Positions 60,690 to 64,000 of a DNA stretch of 64,000 nucleotides are shown here, one piece after another. The stretch lies in contig DATHBD010000037.1 of assembly GCA_035296325.1 (NCBI GenBank), forward strand, positions 62,001-126,000, given 5' to 3'. The notes beneath the pieces were generated by a model. The model did no database searches. It was given only the letters and a program-made list of their open reading frames with translations, and had not been told where the DNA came from. Numbering within the stretch: the stretch's first letter is position 1; every line of letters starts with the position of its first letter. Source of the DNA: DATHBD01 sp035296325. GTDB taxonomy: Bacteria; Actinomycetota; Actinomycetes; Mycobacteriales; Micromonosporaceae. Position numbers and translations under genes: made by a program.

Positions 60690-62210
60690 GTGGCCCAGGT
60701 TGACGAAGGTCATGAAGGCGCCGGGGCCTCCGCGCCTCAGGTGCTGACCTTCGGCTCGCCCACGATCGGCGAGATCCTCGCTGAGCGGTACCAGCTCGAG
60801 GAGCACGTCGGCACCGACAGCCTCGGCCGCCAGCTGTACCGCGGTATGGACGTGGTGCTGCGCCGCCCGGTCGCCGTGGTGCTGCACTACCCGGGCGGCG
60901 ACGCCGCGGGCGAGATGCTCGCCGGCGCGGTGGCGGCCAGCCGGATCGTCCACCCCCATCTGGTCGGCGTGTACGACGCGATCGACGAGGATGAGCGCGC
61001 GTACGTGGTGCGGGAGTGGGTGGACGGCTCCTCGCTCCGTCAACTGCTGGCAAACGGTCCGCTCGACCCGGCCCGGGCGATCGGGATCGGCTGGGCGGTC
61101 ACCGATGCCGTCGCCGCCCTCCACGCGACCGGCATGGTCCACGGCAACGTGCATCCCGGCTCGGTGATGGTCGCTCACGACGGTCGGGTGGTGCTCACCG
61201 ACGCCCGCGCTGACGAGGCCGCGACCCCCGACTCCGACATCCGCGCGGTGGGTGCCGTCCTGTACTGCGCGCTCACCGCGCACTGGCCGTACGCGGAGGT
61301 CGGGCCGGATCTGCTCCCCGACGCCGTGCGGGACAACGCCGGCGCGCTGGCCGCCCCGCGCCAGGTCCGCGCCGGGATTCCGGCACACCTCGACGAGCTG
61401 ATCGTCGACCTGCTCAACACCGACGTACCGGCACCGCCCGCCGATGTGCTCGCCAGCGAGCTGGCCCGGTTCGACCAGGCGGCGCGCGGCTCGTTCTTCG
61501 ATGCCGAGGGCTCACTGGATCTCGACGCGTTCGACCACAGCACCGTCCGCAGCGAGGGGCACCCCGGCCCGGGCCGGCGCAAGGTCGCGGCGGTGGCCGG
61601 GGGCCTGGTCGCGGTCGTCCTGGCCGGGTCGTTCGCGATCGCGAAGATGCTCCCGGACGGCGGCGGCACCACCGCGGCGCCGGAGCTCAGCCCGAGCGTC
61701 ACCTCGGTCCCGGCGAAGCCGCCCAGTCCCGGCAAGCCGACCGCGTTGACGATCGCGGCCAACCAGGTGCGGATCGTGGACCCACCACAGGGCGACCGGG
61801 CCGAGATCGGAAATGCCGCCAGGACGGTTGACGGCGACCCCAAGACCGTGTGGAGCACCAGCCACTACAAGGCCGCGAAGTTCGGCAACCGCAAGCCGGG
61901 GATGGGTGTGCTGCTCGACCTCGGCGAGGCCCGCACAGTCGTCGGGGTGCGGGTGGAGATCGCCCAGCGGGGCGCCACCATCGAATTGCGCGGCGGGGAC
62001 ACCGATCCGGGCGCCACCTCGGCCGGCGACGCTCAGATCGTCGCGTCGTACCGGACGCTGGACGGCCCCAAGCCCGAGGTCGGTGCCACCATCGTGCTCA
62101 AGGGCAGCGAGGAGCCCGTGCGTTATCTGCTGGTGTGGGTGACCGTGCTGCCACCGGACGCCGGTGAGTATCAGATCGGCATCAAGGACATCTCCGTCAA
62201 CGTGCAGTGA
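60690..62210 (+). CDS. Membrane pseudokinase with extracytoplasmic carbohydrate-binding-like domain
   Basis: 506 aa from GTG at 60690 (GGAGGGAGG upstream). Residues about 30-265 have a Ser/Thr kinase fold but lack catalytic residues: the VAIK lysine position is VAVVLHY, HRDxKPxN is HGNVHPGSV (Asp to Asn), and DFG is DAR. One membrane segment (VAAVAGGLVAVVLAGSFAIA) is followed by a discoidin/galactose-binding-like beta domain (GNAARTVDGDPKTVWST, GVLLDLGEARTVVGVRVEI). This is the separated equivalent of the C-terminal part of mycobacterial MviN, where the pseudokinase recruits FhaA to regulate MurJ. Confidence 0.88.
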   Translation: MAQVDEGHEGAGASAPQVLTFGSPTIGEILAERYQLEEHVGTDSLGRQLYRGMDVVLRRPVAVVLHYPGGDAAGEMLAGAVAASRIVHPHLVGVYDAIDEDERAYVVREWVDGSSLRQLLANGPLDPARAIGIGWAVTDAVAALHATGMVHGNVHPGSVMVAHDGRVVLTDARADEAATPDSDIRAVGAVLYCALTAHWPYAEVGPDLLPDAVRDNAGALAAPRQVRAGIPAHLDELIVDLLNTDVPAPPADVLASELARFDQAARGSFFDAEGSLDLDAFDHSTVRSEGHPGPGRRKVAAVAGGLVAVVLAGSFAIAKMLPDGGGTTAAPELSPSVTSVPAKPPSPGKPTALTIAANQVRIVDPPQGDRAEIGNAARTVDGDPKTVWSTSHYKAAKFGNRKPGMGVLLDLGEARTVVGVRVEIAQRGATIELRGGDTDPGATSAGDAQIVASYRTLDGPKPEVGATIVLKGSEEPVRYLLVWVTVLPPDAGEYQIGIKDISVNVQ

Positions 62211-62247
62211 ACCCCGGCGCAGGCACCTCACCCGGTAGGGTGCCAGC

Positions 62248-62883
62248 GTGACCGGGGCCGACCCACGCGATGACGCAGCGCTGCTGGCGGCGCACGCCTC
62301 CGGTGACCCGCACGCCTTCACCGTGCTCTTCCACCGCCACCGTGACCGGCTGTGGGCGGTTGCGCTGCGCACCCTGGGGGCCCGGGAGGAAGCGGCCGAC
62401 GCCCTGCAGGACGCGCTGCTCTCGGCGTACCGGGCGGCAGGGCGGTTCCGGGGCGACTCGGCGGTCACCACCTGGCTGCACCGCATCGTGGTGAACGCCT
62501 GCATCGACCGGGTCCGGCGGAGGCAGGCACGCCCGACCGTGCCGCTGCCGGAGACCGACCACACCGCGGCCCCGGCCGCGGACTCCGACCTGGTCCTGGA
62601 CGTGCAGCAGGCGCTGCGCACCCTCAATCCCGAGCAGCGCGCCGCACTGCTCCTGGTGGATCTGCACGGCTACGCGGTATCCGAGGCGGCGGACATACTT
62701 GGTGTTGCCGAGGGCACCATCAAGAGCAGATGCGCCCGGGGTCGGGCACGATTGGCACTGCTGCTGGGCCATCTACGGAACCCGGCGCTCGCCGATACCG
62801 TCCGATCGGAAACCGCTGCGCCGTTTCCGACCGCAGGCCTGCCGCAGGCCAGAGCCGCCAGAGGGGAGGGTGGAGCACCGTGA
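62248..62883 (+). CDS. sigM: RNA polymerase ECF sigma factor, SigM-like
   Basis: 211 aa from GTG at 62248. Region 2 (ARE-EAADALQDALLSAYRA, FRGDSAVTTWLHRIVVNACID) and region 4 (LLVDLHGYAVSEAADILGVAEGTIKSRCARGRARL) are complete. Named SigM from its place between the murJ block and trxB. Its GTGA overlap with the next gene marks it as translated together with its regulator. Confidence 0.92.
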   Translation: MTGADPRDDAALLAAHASGDPHAFTVLFHRHRDRLWAVALRTLGAREEAADALQDALLSAYRAAGRFRGDSAVTTWLHRIVVNACIDRVRRRQARPTVPLPETDHTAAPAADSDLVLDVQQALRTLNPEQRAALLLVDLHGYAVSEAADILGVAEGTIKSRCARGRARLALLLGHLRNPALADTVRSETAAPFPTAGLPQARAARGEGGAP

Positions 62884-63884
62884 ACGCGAGCCGAAGGCCC
62901 GTCGACCCCGACCGGTCCGTCGACCCCGACCTGCTTGCCGACTTCGTCGGCGGGGCGCTCGACGGCACCCCCGAAGCGGCCGAGGTGCGCCACCTGATCG
63001 AAAGCGACCCCGCCTGGGCCGGGAGCTACGCCGACGTGGCGGCCGCAGACGCCGCCGTGCGTGCCGAGCTGACCGCGCTGGGGCCAGCCACCGAGGCGAT
63101 GCCGGCCGATGTGCTGGCCCGGCTGGACCGTGCGCTGGCGGACGCCGCGGCCCCGCATCCCGCGCCGGACGTGGCCGACCTCGGCGCCCGGCGGTCGCAA
63201 CGATCCGGGTCCTCCAGCCGTACCGTCGGCGCGTTGTCGTCGGCGCGGCGTTGGGGCGGCCGGCGCGCCCTGGCCACCGCGGCCGCCGTGCTGGTGTGCG
63301 GTGCCGGCTCCATCGTTGCGGTGCCGCTGCTGCGCGGGGGGGCCGCCGAGGACACAGCGGCGTCGGGCCTGCCCGGCGTCGCAGCGGAACGCGGCGCGGC
63401 CCCGGCTCACGCGCCAGACGCTGCGGGGATCACGGTGCTCGCCTCCGGCCGGGACCACCGGCCCGAGACGTTGCGTCAGACACGCCTGAGCGCTGGTCAG
63501 GCGGACGCCCAGGCGCAGACGTCACAGTTCCCGTCCCCGGATGTGATGGCGGGGGCGGCCGGGGCGCCGCCCAGCGCCGGATGGCTGAGCCAGGACCACG
63601 GCCCGGCCGGAGGGGCCTCCCTGCCGGCGGCCGCCGTCCCGGCGGAGCTGTCCAGGCTGGCCCAGCCGACAGCCCGGGAAGCCTGCCTCGGCGCCCTCGC
63701 CGCGCGGTACGGCGGTCGGGCCACCGTCATGGACTATGCGCGGTTCCAGGGCCGCCCGGCAGTCGCCGTCCTCATCGTCGACAGCGACCTCGGTGGGTCC
63801 GGGCAGACACTGGTGGTGGTCGTCGGCCCGGCCTGCGGCGCGGACAGCGCGGGGCTCGACGAGCTGTACCACGGGGTGGCGTAA
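62880..63884 (+). CDS. Putative membrane anti-sigma factor for SigM
   Basis: 334 aa from GTG at 62880, overlapping the sigma factor stop by 4 bp. The N-terminal about 100 residues are a cytoplasmic helical domain (DLLADFVGGALDGTPEAAEV), without the HxxxCxxC zinc motif of ZAS anti-sigma factors. One membrane segment (ALATAAAVLVCGAGSIVAVPLL) and an extracytoplasmic Ala-rich region with a compact C-terminal domain (ACLGALAARYGGRATVMDYA, two cysteines) follow. The role is inferred from topology and from coupling to sigM, as in Rv3912. Confidence 0.8.
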   Translation: MNASRRPVDPDRSVDPDLLADFVGGALDGTPEAAEVRHLIESDPAWAGSYADVAAADAAVRAELTALGPATEAMPADVLARLDRALADAAAPHPAPDVADLGARRSQRSGSSSRTVGALSSARRWGGRRALATAAAVLVCGAGSIVAVPLLRGGAAEDTAASGLPGVAAERGAAPAHAPDAAGITVLASGRDHRPETLRQTRLSAGQADAQAQTSQFPSPDVMAGAAGAPPSAGWLSQDHGPAGGASLPAAAVPAELSRLAQPTAREACLGALAARYGGRATVMDYARFQGRPAVAVLIVDSDLGGSGQTLVVVVGPACGADSAGLDELYHGVA

Positions 63885-63991
63885 GCCACGCGCCGGTGCC
63901 CGGCGGGAATTCCTGCTCCGTACGATGGGTTCTGCCGTGCGCAAGGCTCGCGCGGGCACATGCTCGCGCTGGCACACCTGAAGGAGTCCAC

Positions 63992-64000
63992 GTGGACGAT
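63992..64000 (+). CDS. trxB: First codons of probable thioredoxin reductase (3' truncated by window edge)
   Basis: GTG GAC GAT at the very end of the window, preceded by AAGGAG at good spacing. The conserved order sigM, anti-sigma, trxB, trxA makes thioredoxin reductase the likely product; three codons cannot confirm it. Confidence 0.5.

Overview
The window is chromosomal DNA from a high-GC actinomycete, most likely a member of the Micromonosporaceae (Micromonospora/Salinispora/Actinoplanes group). The evidence is the very high GC, GTGA/ATGA start-stop overlaps, many GTG starts and the gene order. It lies close to the replication origin: dnaB, rplI, rpsR, ssb, rpsF, a GT87 mannosyltransferase, a class A PBP, PadR and ino1 follow the order known around Rv0046c-Rv0058 of Mycobacterium, and the CCA-adding enzyme, MurJ, pseudokinase, SigM, anti-sigma factor and the first codons of a probable trxB follow the order around Rv3907c-Rv3913. 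oriC and dnaA are not in the window; by analogy they should lie beyond its right end.

Layout. 0-19 kb: end of an AAA ATPase; a secreted LVIVD/PA-domain protein; and an actinobacterial MoxR-type cluster (vWA protein, DUF5682, MoxR ATPase, DUF5691, SWIM zinc finger), all on the minus strand. This cluster is split by about 7 kb of cargo: an ALF-repeat/HINT polymorphic toxin with an overlapping small immunity-type gene, a small secreted protein, and a trypsin-fold protein with two ricin lectin halves that has lost all three catalytic residues. 17.4-22.7 kb: a DoxX-like gene and two molybdenum-cofactor pairs (moaE-moeA and mogA-moaC) flanking an ABC-F ATPase.

22.7-33.9 kb is the most accessory-looking part: a GGDEF-EAL protein with a structured-looking 5' leader, an AfsR-like SARP regulator followed in frame by a duplicated TPR fragment, a methyltransferase, an integrase C-terminal remnant, a GT87-like membrane protein carrying an inverted-repeat insertion and tandem repeats inside its coding sequence, a phosphoribosyltransferase and an NAD(P)-binding protein.

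33.9-53 kb is the conserved replication/ribosome/cell-wall block. DnaB is interrupted by two inteins. The one in the Walker A loop has class 3 features and both LAGLIDADG catalytic acids missing; the second looks complete. 53-64 kb holds a DUF6584 protein, an MFS transporter, a cyclophilin, the CCA-adding enzyme, MurJ with a separate extracytoplasmic-domain pseudokinase, and the SigM operon. No rRNA, tRNA or CRISPR array was seen.
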